Notes: generated by a model from the sequence alone, not told the origin. Shown: positions 8,721-17,338, numbered from the stretch's first letter. The stretch: DNA of 64,000 nt from an uncultured Paracoccaceae bacterium (GCA_937983405.1 CALJZN010000003.1:1-64000); one strand, 5' to 3'. Made by a program: numbers and translations.

Positions 8721-10958
8721 CTATCCGGCCTGCGTCCGGCTGTCGGCATAGCGCTGCACCGCCGCGACCGTGCCCGGGCCGGGCAGCCCGTCGATGCGGC
8801 CGGAATAGACGCCGGCCTCGCGCAGCCGGTCCTGGATGAGGCGGATGACGTCGCGGTTGCGCTCGCCCAGCTGGCTGGTCAGCCGGTCGCGGGCGGTGGC
8901 ATCGCCGCGCTCCAGCGCCGCCCAGTAGAGCGCCGCCGCACGCTCGGGCCGGGGGGCGGTGCCGCGGCCGTCCTCGTAGATCTCGGCCAAGAAGGAATTG
9001 GCGTGGACATAGCCCTGCTCCACGGCAAGGGAGAGCCAGCGCGCGGCCTCGGCGTCCGAGGCGTCGGCGGCAACGCCGGTGAGGTGGAAGTAGCCGGCGA
9101 AGAACTGCCCGACCGGATTGCCCTCGGCGGCCAGATCGAGGGCGATCGCGACCGCATCGGCGGCATCGCGGCCCGGGGCAAGGTCGCTCGAGTAGAGCAC
9201 GATGAGGATCTCCCGCGACAGCCAGTCGCCGCGTGCCGCGCCCTCGCGCGCCAGACGCTCGGCGCGGGCAGGGTCGGGGGCGGCCCCTTCGGCCGGGGCG
9301 AAGTCGAGATAGGCGGCAAGGCCGAAGGCGGCGGGCAGATCGGCGGCAAGCCCGGCCTCGTAGGCGGCGCGCGCCGCGTCGATCCGGCCAGCGGCCTGGG
9401 CGATGCGCCCGGTCAGGACGACGAGCTCGGGATCGCCCGGAAACTCGGCCAGCGCGGCGGCGCAGGCGCGCGTTGCGGCGTCGCGGTCGATCGATTCGAG
9501 CCGGCGCGGCCCCCCCTGCTGCGGCAGGCCGGCCGCAGCCAGGCAGGGCGCGGCCAGCGCGGCACGCCGGGCGGCGCGCGCCAGCGCCGCCTCGGCCTCG
9601 GCCCGGCCGTCGCAGACCCGGCAGCCCGCCAGCCAGGCGTTCAGGCGGGCCGGATCGCCCGCGGCCACCGCCGCGGCCAGCGCGGCCCGCTCGGCGCGGG
9701 TGGCGGCGTCGGCCTCGACCTCGGCCACGAGGCGCTCGGCCCGGTCGCGGTTCTCGCAGCGGGTGCAGCCGGCCAGCCAGGCGCGCAGGGCGGCCAGGTC
9801 GCGCGCCTCCGACGCCAGGGCGAGGGCCCGCCGCTCGTCCGCCAGCGCCTCGGCCGCCGCACGCATCTCGGCCAGCCGCGCCTCGGCCTCGGCGCGGAAG
9901 GCGCAGAGGGTGCAGTTGGCCAGGTAGATCTCGATGCGCTCGGGGCCGGGGTCGGCACCGATCTCGCGCCAGATCTGGGTCTCGAGCGCGAGCGCCATCT
10001 CGCGCTCGCGCATCGCGCGCAGCCGCTCCACCAGCAGCGCCTCGTTCGGGCAGTAGAGGCAGCCGTCGAGGAAGCCGCGCACGCGCTCCGGGTCGTCCGA
10101 GCGCAGCAGGAACAGCGCCTCGAAGGTCTCGAGGTAGAGGCGCGACTCCAGCTCGGGGAAGAGCGGGGCGGCGCCGTGGGTGGCAAGCACCCGGTCGGGG
10201 TCGGCCTCGGCCCTGACGATCAGGCTGTAGCGGGCCGCGCAGCGCTCGCCCCGGCGGGCGGCGCGGGTCAGCGCGGCGGTCAGCCAGCCCTCGACCTCGG
10301 CCACCGTCGAGCGGCCGTCCCCGTTGCCGAAGGGCACGCGGTCGGCCACGCCCGCGACGACGGCGAAGTGCAGCGCCCTGTCCGGCGCCGCGGTGCAGTC
10401 CGCCGCCGGGCTGTCGCCCCCGACCATCAGCACGGTCATCGCAAAGCCGGCCGCGCCGATGACCTGCTGCACCTCGCGCGCCATCATCGGGAAGGCATCG
10501 GCGGGGTCGGAGAGGCGCAGGAAGGCGATCTGGCGCGACCTCGGGGCCAGCGCATCGACCAGGGCGCCGAGGCGGGCGGCGAAATCCTCCAGCGTGTGGG
10601 TGGCGCCCCCCAGCGCGATGCCGCCGCCCGGCGCGATGCCGAGGTCGGCGATCAGGTGGAAATCGCCGACCCGTCCGCCCAGCGCGTCGGGGGCGGCAAC
10701 GACGCTCGAGACCGGATTGGACCGCAACAGCGCCGCCGTCACCTCGGCCCGCGCCGCCGCGGCCTCGGGCAGGGCGGGCATGGCAAGCATGGGCGGCCCG
10801 CCGGAGGCCGGCCCGGGCGCATCCCGCGCCGCGTCGGTCCCGAGGAAGAGCAGTTGCGCCCCCGTCTCGGCCGCCACGACGGGCAAGGCCGCCATCGCGC
10901 CGGGGCAGAAGGCAAGAAGGGCGGCACATATCGCCCGCAGGGACAGGGTGAACGGCAC
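8721..10958 (-). CDS. large periplasmic protein with CxxC repeats, Sel1 repeats and peptidoglycan-binding end
   Basis: A 745-residue exported protein. The GTG at 10958 is chosen because AAGGAAGG lies about 6-13 nt upstream and a signal peptide follows; an ATG 29 codons earlier has neither. Residues 30-270 are an unidentified domain. Four CxxC pairs occur at 300-303, 349-352, 398-401 and 446-449, about 49 residues apart, each in a W/F/YLxxCxxC context, so they form a repeat. Sel1-like (TPR-type) repeats cover roughly 600-690, and a peptidoglycan-binding-1 motif (IQDRLREAGVYSGRIDGLPG) lies near 707-726. It heads the O-acylation operon and may be a scaffold on the cell wall. Specific function unknown. 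Confidence 0.8.
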   Translation of the reverse strand: MPFTLSLRAICAALLAFCPGAMAALPVVAAETGAQLLFLGTDAARDAPGPASGGPPMLAMPALPEAAAARAEVTAALLRSNPVSSVVAAPDALGGRVGDFHLIADLGIAPGGGIALGGATHTLEDFAARLGALVDALAPRSRQIAFLRLSDPADAFPMMAREVQQVIGAAGFAMTVLMVGGDSPAADCTAAPDRALHFAVVAGVADRVPFGNGDGRSTVAEVEGWLTAALTRAARRGERCAARYSLIVRAEADPDRVLATHGAAPLFPELESRLYLETFEALFLLRSDDPERVRGFLDGCLYCPNEALLVERLRAMREREMALALETQIWREIGADPGPERIEIYLANCTLCAFRAEAEARLAEMRAAAEALADERRALALASEARDLAALRAWLAGCTRCENRDRAERLVAEVEADAATRAERAALAAAVAAGDPARLNAWLAGCRVCDGRAEAEAALARAARRAALAAPCLAAAGLPQQGGPRRLESIDRDAATRACAAALAEFPGDPELVVLTGRIAQAAGRIDAARAAYEAGLAADLPAAFGLAAYLDFAPAEGAAPDPARAERLAREGAARGDWLSREILIVLYSSDLAPGRDAADAVAIALDLAAEGNPVGQFFAGYFHLTGVAADASDAEAARWLSLAVEQGYVHANSFLAEIYEDGRGTAPRPERAAALYWAALERGDATARDRLTSQLGERNRDVIRLIQDRLREAGVYSGRIDGLPGPGTVAAVQRYADSRTQAG

Positions 10959-11204
10959 GCCGGAGCCTTCCTTTCTGGTCGCCCGCAGGGGGTGCGCGGG
11001 GGCCGTGAGCCGGCCGAACATGGCTTGTGCCGCCAGCACCAGCAAAAAAGCGCCGGTCGGTCAAGCGCGGCCGGGCCGGGCCGGGCCCGCTGCGGCGCTC
11101 TGTTGCCGGGCTGCCCGGCGGCTGACCCGGAAGGTGACCTTGACAAGCGCTGCGCAGGCGCGCCTTGATCGCCGGAAAGTGTTCCCTCACCGCGGGAGGC
11201 CCGG

Positions 11205-11630
11205 GTGCTGCTGGTCAGGACGGTCGTCAGGGAAAGCGCGATCCACGGTCTCGGCGTGTTCGCCGACCAGGACATCCCGCGCGGCACGGTGATCTGGACG
11301 TTCGATCCGCTGATCGACCGCGTGCTGCGGCTGGACGATCTTGACCGTCTGCCCGAGCATGTTCGGCTCTTCGTCGAGGTCTATTCCGAGTATTTCGCCG
11401 ATCTCGGGCTTCTGGTGCTGTCGGGCGACAACGACCGCTTCACCAACCACTCGGCCGATCCCAACACCGTGGTCGTGCTGCCGAACGGCCCCGAGGCCAC
11501 TGTGATCGCCGTCCGCGACATCGCGGCGGGCGAGGAGATCACCTGCGACTACACCGTGGTGCGGACCCTCGGCTTCGAGGCGGTGGCCGGCGCGGCCGAG
11601 GCCGCGGGCGCCGTGCCGGCGAAAGGATAG
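11205..11630 (+). CDS. stand-alone SET-domain protein
   Basis: A 141-residue protein made almost entirely of a SET domain, the fold of S-adenosylmethionine-dependent lysine methyltransferases. Visible blocks are HGLGVFA near the N-terminus, FTNHSADPN (SAM-binding NHS motif) and GEEITCDY at the end; the post-SET cysteines of eukaryotic enzymes are absent. The start is GTG at 11205 with GGGAGG upstream, and a TTGACA -35-like hexamer occurs at 11140-11145 without a good -10. The substrate in bacteria is not known. It is convergent with rimO. Confidence 0.85.
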   Translation: MLLVRTVVRESAIHGLGVFADQDIPRGTVIWTFDPLIDRVLRLDDLDRLPEHVRLFVEVYSEYFADLGLLVLSGDNDRFTNHSADPNTVVVLPNGPEATVIAVRDIAAGEEITCDYTVVRTLGFEAVAGAAEAAGAVPAKG

Positions 11631-11663
11631 GGCGGTGGCGGACGCCGGCGCGGCGAGGGGGGC

Positions 11664-11726
11664 GTCCGGGCATCCCCCGGCAGGGCTCCCGCCCGCCCAC
11701 CCCGCCCCGCCGGGGGATGCCCGGAC
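11664..11726. repeat. G4-loop hairpin element, copy 4
   Basis: An 18-bp inverted repeat (arms 11664-11681 and 11709-11726) around a 27-nt loop with the invariant motif (minus strand GGGGTGGGCGGGCGGG). It lies in the convergent gap between the SET-domain gene and rimO, 33 bp after the SET stop codon. Confidence 0.88.
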
Positions 11727-11820
11727 CGCCGCCCGGAAGCGGGCTGAAGCCGCGCCCGGTTCGCGCCCCGGCGGCGCCGGCGCCGACCGCCGGAGTGGCC
11801 GGCGCCCGCGGCGCCCGTCT

Positions 11821-11892
11821 TGCCCGGCGCCCGACTTGCCCGGCGCCCGACTTGCCCGGCGCCCGTCTTGCCCGGCACCCGTCTTGCCCGGC
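11821..11892. repeat. 16-bp tandem repeat, about 4.5 copies
   Basis: Consecutive units of the form TGCCCGGCGCCCGACT at 11821-11836, 11837-11852, 11853-11868, 11869-11884 and a partial fifth. The array ends about 8 bp beyond the rimO stop codon. Unit differences are single bases, as expected of a young minisatellite. Confidence 0.92.
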
Positions 11893-11900
11893 GGCGCCGG

Positions 11901-13280
11901 TCAGACCCGGCGGCCCCAGAGGTCGTAGTCGTCGGCCGCCTCGACCTCCACCGTCACGATGTCGCCGGGCGCGAGCCCCTCGGCGCCTGCGTCGATGAAG
12001 AGCTGCCCGTCGATCTCGGGCGCGTCGCCCGTGGTGCGGCAGGTCGCGCCATGGGCATCGACCGCGTCCACGATCACCGGCAGCCGGCGGCCCACCCGCG
12101 CCGCCAGCCGCGCCGCCGAGATCGCCTGCGCCTTTGCCATGAAGCGGTGCCAGCGGTCTTCCTTGACCTCCTCGGGCACATGGCCGGGCAGGGCGTTGGC
12201 GCGCGCGCCCTGGACGTTTTCGTAGCGGAAGCAGCCCACCCGGTCGAGCTGCGCGGCCTCGAGCCAGTCGAGCAGGGTCTGGAACTCGGCCTCGGTCTCG
12301 CCCGGGAAGCCCACGATGAAGGTCGAGCGCAGCACGAGGTCGGGGCAGTCGCGCCGCCAGCGCGCGATCTCGTCCAGCGTGCGGGCGGCGGCGGCAGGGC
12401 GGGCCATGCGGCGCAGCGTGTCGGGATGGGCGTGCTGGAACGGCACGTCGAGATAGGGCAGCACCAGGCCCTCGGCCATCAGCGGGATCAGCTCGCGCAC
12501 ATGCGGATAGGGATAGACGTAGTGCAGCCGCACCCAGGCCCCCAGCCGCCCGAGGTCGCGGGCGAGATCGACGATATGGGCGCGGTGGCCGCGGTCCTCG
12601 GCATGGCGCAGGTCCACGCCGTAGGCCGAGGTGTCCTGGCTGATGACAAGCAGCTCCCTGACGCCGGCGGCGACCAGCCGCTCGGCCTCGCGCAGCACGG
12701 CATGCGCCGGGCGGCTCGTCAGCCGGCCGCGCAGGGCGGGGATGATGCAGAACCGGCAGGCGTGGTTGCAGCCCTCGGAGATCTTGAGATAGCTGTAGTG
12801 CCGCGGGGTCAGGCTGACGGCCTGCGCCGGGATCAGGTCGAGGAACGGGTCGGGCCGCGGCGGCACGGCGGCATGCACGGCGTCCAGCACAGCCTCGTAC
12901 TGGTGCGGGCCGGTTACCGCCAGCACGCGCGGGTGGGCCCCGGTGATGAAGTCGGGCTCGGCGCCGAGGCAGCCGGTCACGATCACCCGACCGTTCTCGC
13001 GCAGCGCCTCGCCGATCGCCTCGAGGCTTTCGGCCCGGGCCGAATCGAGGAAGCCGCAGGTGTTCACGATCACCGCGTCGGCGCCCGCATAGTCGGGCGA
13101 GATCGCGTAGCCCTCGGCGCGCAGGCGGGTCAGGATGCGCTCGCTGTCCACCAGCGCCTTGGGGCAGCCGAGCGAGACCATGCCGATGGTGGGCCGGCCG
13201 GCGGCGCCGGTCGCCGCCCTCGTGTCGGGCATGGCGGCGGCGGCGCGGTCGGGGCGGAGGAGGGGGGGGGTCGGCGTCAT
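11901..13280 (-). CDS. rimO: ribosomal protein S12 methylthiotransferase
   Basis: A 459-residue radical-SAM enzyme that adds a methylthio group to an aspartate of ribosomal protein S12. The UPF0004 domain carries the auxiliary [4Fe-4S] cysteines (Cys39, Cys75, Cys104), the radical-SAM domain has CNHACRFC (Cys171, 175, 178), and a C-terminal TRAM domain follows. [12 protein letters not shown] and the absence of MiaB-specific features point to RimO. The N-terminus is uncertain: an internal ATG at 13232 (MPDTRAATG) would remove a low-complexity leader, and neither start has a good ribosome site. Confidence 0.95.
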   Translation of the reverse strand: MTPTPPLLRPDRAAAAMPDTRAATGAAGRPTIGMVSLGCPKALVDSERILTRLRAEGYAISPDYAGADAVIVNTCGFLDSARAESLEAIGEALRENGRVIVTGCLGAEPDFITGAHPRVLAVTGPHQYEAVLDAVHAAVPPRPDPFLDLIPAQAVSLTPRHYSYLKISEGCNHACRFCIIPALRGRLTSRPAHAVLREAERLVAAGVRELLVISQDTSAYGVDLRHAEDRGHRAHIVDLARDLGRLGAWVRLHYVYPYPHVRELIPLMAEGLVLPYLDVPFQHAHPDTLRRMARPAAAARTLDEIARWRRDCPDLVLRSTFIVGFPGETEAEFQTLLDWLEAAQLDRVGCFRYENVQGARANALPGHVPEEVKEDRWHRFMAKAQAISAARLAARVGRRLPVIVDAVDAHGATCRTTGDAPEIDGQLFIDAGAEGLAPGDIVTVEVEAADDYDLWGRRV

Positions 13281-13364
13281 TCCTGCGGTATAGCGGCCGG
13301 CGCGGGGGGCGGAAAGCCCCCGTGCCGAGGTCGGTGGCCGGCCTGCACCCGATCGGCGGCGCCG

Positions 13365-13883
13365 TCAGCGCTGCCCGAACCAGATGCGCGCCATGATCCC
13401 GTCGCGGCGCACGACCTGATGCCAGAGCGCGGCCGCGACATGCAGCGCGATGAGCGCCATCAGCACGGCGGCCAGGGCGCCATGGGCGGCGCGGGCGGGA
13501 AAGGCCGCGAAGTCGGGCGGCATGGGGCCGTCGCCGAAGACCGCGTCGCCGAGGCCCGAGGTGACGGCAAGGGTGATCCCCGACAGCGCCATGGCGATCG
13601 CCGCGCCGTAGAGGGCCCAGTGGGTCAGCCGCGCCGCCAGCCCCAGCGCCCCGCCGCCGGCCGGCGGCGGATGGGCGGTGCGCCAGCGGACGACCAGACG
13701 CACCAGCATCAGGACAAGGACGGTCGCGCCGATGGTCATGTGGGCCCGGAACGAGATGAGCTTGCCGGGGTCGCTGTTGGCGGCGGGGGCAAGCACCAGC
13801 GTGCCGGCGGCGAGGGCCACGAGGATGAGCACGGCGACGATCCAGTGCAGGGCCACAAGGGCGGGGTGGTAGCGCCGGGGCAT
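13365..13883 (-). CDS. cytochrome b561-family protein
   Basis: A 172-residue four-helix membrane protein of the bacterial cytochrome b561/Ni-hydrogenase b-type family, which moves electrons from quinol through two b hemes. It begins MPRRYHPALVALHWIVAVLI. Candidate heme-ligand histidines are in ALHWI (helix 1), FRAHMTIG (helix 2) and HVAAALWHQVV (helix 4), plus LTHWALYG in helix 3. The ATG at 13883 gives the normal family length. It stands alone; the partner is not evident. Confidence 0.88.
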   Translation of the reverse strand: MPRRYHPALVALHWIVAVLILVALAAGTLVLAPAANSDPGKLISFRAHMTIGATVLVLMLVRLVVRWRTAHPPPAGGGALGLAARLTHWALYGAAIAMALSGITLAVTSGLGDAVFGDGPMPPDFAAFPARAAHGALAAVLMALIALHVAAALWHQVVRRDGIMARIWFGQR

Positions 13884-14118
13884 GGCGGGCCTCGCTTCGG
13901 CAGGGGGCCGCCATGCGATGCCACCGCCGGGCGAGTCGCGCAAGGCTCTCGCAGCGCGCACCGCCGCATGTGGGCGCCCGGGCGGCGCTGCGCGCGGGGC
14001 GCCGGCGCGGCTCGCAGGCAGGGCGATGGCGGCTTGGGCGGTCGGTCGCGGCCCCGGCGCAGGCAACGGCCGGGGTGCGCCCGATCCGGCGTTCGACCGG
14101 TCCGGCGGCGCGCGGCCC

Positions 14119-14147
14119 TTGACGCGGCTTGCGCCGCTGCGCTAATG
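14119..14147 (+). promoter_or_regulatory. sigma70 promoter of tRNA-Met
   Basis: TTGACG (14119-14124) and CTAATG (14142-14147) are separated by 17 bp and end 10 bp before the first base of the tRNA. Confidence 0.7.
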
Positions 14148-14157
14148 GCCCCGACGG

Positions 14158-14234
14158 GGCGGAGTAGCTCAGCTGGTTAGAGCAGCGGAATCATAATCCG
14201 CGTGTCGGGGGTTCAAATCCCTCCTCCGCTACCA
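14158..14234 (+). tRNA. tRNA-Met (CAT)
   Basis: A 77-nt cloverleaf including encoded CCA. The acceptor stem is GGCGGAG paired with CTCCGCT (one G-T pair). The anticodon arm GCGGA-ATCATAA-TCCGC gives anticodon CAT, and the T arm has GGTTCAAATCC. The normal 1-72 pairing (G-T) indicates the elongator rather than the initiator; a tRNA-Ile with lysidine-modified CAT cannot be fully excluded. Confidence 0.93.
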
Positions 14235-15302
14235 CCGCGCCCCGGGCTGCCCCGACGTCCTGCGGGAAGACGGCAGGGCCCCCCCGGTCGGCGCCTGGCC
14301 TCATGCCATGTCCATCGCGCCCTGCTGGCCTGCGCGGTGCGGTGACCATCGGGGTCGCGCGGCGCCCCGGGCGGACCCCGGCAGAGAGGGCTGCGGCGGT
14401 GCTCCGGGGGCGTCGGCGACACGGGCTGCCGGGTCGCGCCGGGCAAACAGCCGGGCGCCGCGGGCCGCACGGCGCGCGGTCGGGCGGATGGCCGGCGGAT
14501 GGACCCGTCATTTCCGTCGCCAGACCGCCGCTGGCGCGGGGCGCGGCAGCCGGCCGGCCGAACGATACGCCGCACGCAGGCGCGCGTGGGGCCGAGGCCG
14601 GCCATCGCGGCGATCTGGTGAAGCCCCTCACCGCTGCCGCGGCATGGCGCAAGGCGAACGCTGCACCGCTGCGGCGTCCGGAGTTCTTGGCGATCGGAAG
14701 GCGGGCCGGGACCAGAACGGCGAACCGGCCGGGGCGGGCGATCGGGGTGGCCTCCTCCCCCTCTCTGAGGGGGCGGCGGCATCGTGGCCCGGTGCGGCCG
14801 GGCGCTGCTGATCCCGCGGGGGGTGTCGGTCGGTGCCCAAGGGGTGTGCCGGCGGCATCCCCGCCCGGACGGGCCGCAGCCGCCGGGGCTGCCGCCGGGG
14901 CGTGCGTTCGGCCAGGCGCACTTTCGGATGTCGACGAGCGTGACAGCCCGGCGAACGTCGGGGCGGCCGCGGTCCCCGACCGGACTGCAGGCCCCGTGAA
15001 GCGCGGCTTGGCCCCGAGGAGATCCGGAAGGTCTTCGGGGGCGAAGGGATGCGCGTGATCCGGGCGGCCGGGACGGCACGACCGGATGCGGCGCCGCGGT
15101 CGCCGCCCTCGGGGGCGGCGCGACGGCCGCGGGCGCGCGGGTTCAAGCGCCGGCGCGGCGGGGCGCGGACGGGCGGCGGCTGCGGGTGGGCTCGATCGGC
15201 CGGCACGGCGCGCCGCCCGCGCGGCCCCTTCCGCGGGCCGCGCGGGGCACGCCCGCGGCATGCTGCCGCACAGGGTGCCGGAAGGGAAGCCCGTCCCGCC
15301 GC
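14235..15302. other. 1.07-kb region without a recognisable gene
   Basis: All open frames here are GC-driven, have no ribosome sites and resemble nothing I know. I find no direct copy of the tRNA 3' end, no terminal inverted repeats and no transposase motifs, so an integrated element cannot be shown. A 12-bp inverted repeat with a 7-nt loop (15216-15246) lies 57 bp beyond the creatininase-family stop codon and may end that transcript. Confidence 0.6.
15216..15246 (-). terminator. hairpin downstream of the creatininase-family operon
   Basis: Perfect 12-bp GC stem (15216-15227 and 15235-15246) with a 7-nt loop, placed after the last gene of the eight-gene operon. There is no T tract, so factor-independent termination is only a possibility. 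Confidence 0.35.
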
Positions 15303-16106
15303 CTACCCGGACGCCGGTGGCCCCTCGGCCGGGGCGAAACCGGTCATCGGATGCGCCGCCACCGCGCGGAGAAGGGCGACGAAGCGGCCGGCCATGTGGG
15401 CGGCCGTGGCCCGCCCCTTTGCCGCCGTCGCCGCGGCGGCGTTCCCCGCCACGCCGGCGGGGTTGAGGTCGGACGCGATCCAGCCGTAGCCCGGCACGCC
15501 CGTGGGCGGGATGGCCGCGCCCTCGGCCGAGGAGCGGAAGTCGCGCGCGGCGGCCATGTCCACCGTCTCGGGGCGGAAGGCAAGCATCAGCGAGGTCTCC
15601 ACATCGCCCCCGTGGATGCCGAGACGCAGCTCTTCGGGCGGATAGAGCCCTTCGGGGTAGCCCCCCGCGCCCCATTGCCAGCGCACCGCCAGCATCCCCG
15701 CCCGCACCCGCAGCTCGCGCGAGACGATCGAGACGAGGTCGGCGTTGCCGCCGTGGCTGTTGACGATGACGATCTTGCGCAGGCCCGCGCGCGCCACCGA
15801 CAACCCGATCTCGACCCAGGCGCGCAGCGCCGTCTCGGCAGACAGCGTGAGCGTGCCCGCGGCCCAGAGATGTTCGTTCGACTTGCCCACCGCCTGCAGC
15901 GGCAGGATGCGGATGTCGAGATCGCCGGGGCAGAGGCTGCGCACCGTGTCCAGCATCCCCGCCATGATCATCGCATCGGTGCCCAGCGGCAGATGCGGCC
16001 CGTGCTGCTCGATCGCCGCGACGGGCAGGATGGCGAGGGTGCGCATCGGGTCGGCGGCGGCCAGTTCGGCGGCGCGGAAGTCGGCCCAGTCGAGGCGGCG
16101 GGTCAC
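15303..16106 (-). CDS. creatininase-family amidohydrolase
   Basis: A 267-residue protein of the creatininase/creatinine amidohydrolase fold, metal-dependent enzymes that open cyclic amides (the family also includes mycofactocin MftE and formamide hydrolases). Metal-site motifs are visible: EQHGPHLPLGTD near residues 33-44, NSHGGN near 113, and GGDVETS further on. The GTG at 16106 overlaps the stop of the preceding quinone-reductase gene (GTGA). It ends the eight-gene operon. The natural substrate is not evident. Confidence 0.88.
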   Translation of the reverse strand: MTRRLDWADFRAAELAAADPMRTLAILPVAAIEQHGPHLPLGTDAMIMAGMLDTVRSLCPGDLDIRILPLQAVGKSNEHLWAAGTLTLSAETALRAWVEIGLSVARAGLRKIVIVNSHGGNADLVSIVSRELRVRAGMLAVRWQWGAGGYPEGLYPPEELRLGIHGGDVETSLMLAFRPETVDMAAARDFRSSAEGAAIPPTGVPGYGWIASDLNPAGVAGNAAAATAAKGRATAAHMAGRFVALLRAVAAHPMTGFAPAEGPPASG

Positions 16107-16747
16107 GGCGTAACCCCGGCCAGGGACAGCCGCACGCCGCCGCGGCCGGCCGGGCCGATCAGGCGGCGCATGGCGCGATCGACGCGGGCGAGGTGCCGGG
16201 CGCGGCTTGCCGGGGTGGAGCTGTCCATCAGGTAGTGCGCGGCGAAGGCCGTGCGGCGGCGCGGGGCGCAGAGGATGCCGACGCCGCGCATCAGCGTGCG
16301 CTTGCCCGGCGCGCCCACCAGCCAGGTCAGCCAGCGCGAGGCGCCGCAGGACGTGAACACCCCCAGCCGGGTGATGTGCTGCAGCCCCGGGCGGATCGTG
16401 CGGTTGGCGCCGTCGGGCATCAGGAAGGCGACATCGGGCAAAAGCACACGGTCGAGCCAGCCCTTGAGCATCGCCGGCAGCCCGTACCACCAGGTCGGAT
16501 AGACGAAGATCAGCGTGTCGCACCAGCCGACGGCGGCCGCATCCTCGGCCACCGGGGCGCGGTTGGCGGGCGTGTCGAGGTATCGCTCCCACTCCTGCCG
16601 GCTGAGGACGGGGGAAAAGCCGCGGGCGTAGAGGTCGATCAGCCGCACCTCGGCGCCGGCGGCGCGCAGATGGCCCAGCACCCGGTCGCACACCGCCGCG
16701 GTGAAGCTTTCGGGCGAGGGGTGGCAGTAGACGACCAGCGCGCGCAT
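16103..16747 (-). CDS. flavodoxin-like NAD(P)H-dependent oxidoreductase (NQO family)
   Basis: A 214-residue soluble flavoprotein of the NAD(P)H:quinone oxidoreductase/WrbA-like flavodoxin fold. The N-terminus MRALVVYCHPSPESFTAAVC is the beta1-loop-alpha1 flavin-phosphate site, and FVYPTWWYGLPAMLKGWLDR is the typical second flavin motif. It is a diverged duplicate of the next gene upstream, from which only 2 bp separate it. In this operon it likely supplies reduced flavin or reduces an intermediate. Confidence 0.88.
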   Translation of the reverse strand: MRALVVYCHPSPESFTAAVCDRVLGHLRAAGAEVRLIDLYARGFSPVLSRQEWERYLDTPANRAPVAEDAAAVGWCDTLIFVYPTWWYGLPAMLKGWLDRVLLPDVAFLMPDGANRTIRPGLQHITRLGVFTSCGASRWLTWLVGAPGKRTLMRGVGILCAPRRRTAFAAHYLMDSSTPASRARHLARVDRAMRRLIGPAGRGGVRLSLAGVTP

Positions 16748-16749
16748 GC

Positions 16750-17328
16750 TCAGAACCGCTCCATCTCGGCCCGTACGCGCGCCAGGAAGGCCCCGCGCGC
16801 GGACCCGCTCGCGCGGTTCATGTCGTAGAGCGCGAGGTAGCGCAAGCGCCGGGCCTGCGTGACATAGGCCAGCGTGCGGCAGACCTGCCGGCGCGGCGGG
16901 TCGCCCGCAAGGAAGGCGCGCAGCCGCGTGCCGCCGTAGGTCGTGACCGCGGCGAGCCTGCGGATATGGGTCAGGTTCGGGCGCACCTTGCCGTCCACCA
17001 GCCGGAACGACAGGCCGGGCAGGAACACCCGGTCGAAATAGCCCTTCAGGATGGCGGGAAAGCCGAAGTTCCAGGTGGGAAAGCACAGCACCAGCGCCTC
17101 GGCCGCGAGCAGCCGGTCCACATGGGCCTGGACGGGCAGGCGGTTGGTGGCGGTGTCGTGGTAGCCCCGCCGCTCCTCGGCCGACAGCACCGGGTCGAAC
17201 CGCTCGGCATAGAGGTCGCAGTCGTCCACCTCCCAGCCGCGGGCCGCGAGCGTCTCGACCACGGTGCGGTGCAGGGCGGCGCCGAAGCTTTCGGGCAGCG
17301 GATGGGCGAAAAGGACAAGCGCGCGCAT
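16750..17328 (-). CDS. flavodoxin-like NAD(P)H-dependent oxidoreductase, second copy
   Basis: A 192-residue paralogue of the preceding gene, with MRALVLFAHPLPESFGAALH at the start and CFPTWNFGFPAILKGYFDR as the second flavin motif. Tandem duplication is likely, given the shared order of motifs, but sequence divergence suggests different substrates. About 280 bp separate it from the FAD-oxidase gene, the only real break in the operon. Confidence 0.88.
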   Translation of the reverse strand: MRALVLFAHPLPESFGAALHRTVVETLAARGWEVDDCDLYAERFDPVLSAEERRGYHDTATNRLPVQAHVDRLLAAEALVLCFPTWNFGFPAILKGYFDRVFLPGLSFRLVDGKVRPNLTHIRRLAAVTTYGGTRLRAFLAGDPPRRQVCRTLAYVTQARRLRYLALYDMNRASGSARGAFLARVRAEMERF

Positions 17329-17338
17329 CACCTCTGCC

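Noticed and set aside
14235..15302. Degenerate insertion sequence
   Set aside because: No DDE or IS110-like motif, inverted ends or target duplication could be found in any frame.
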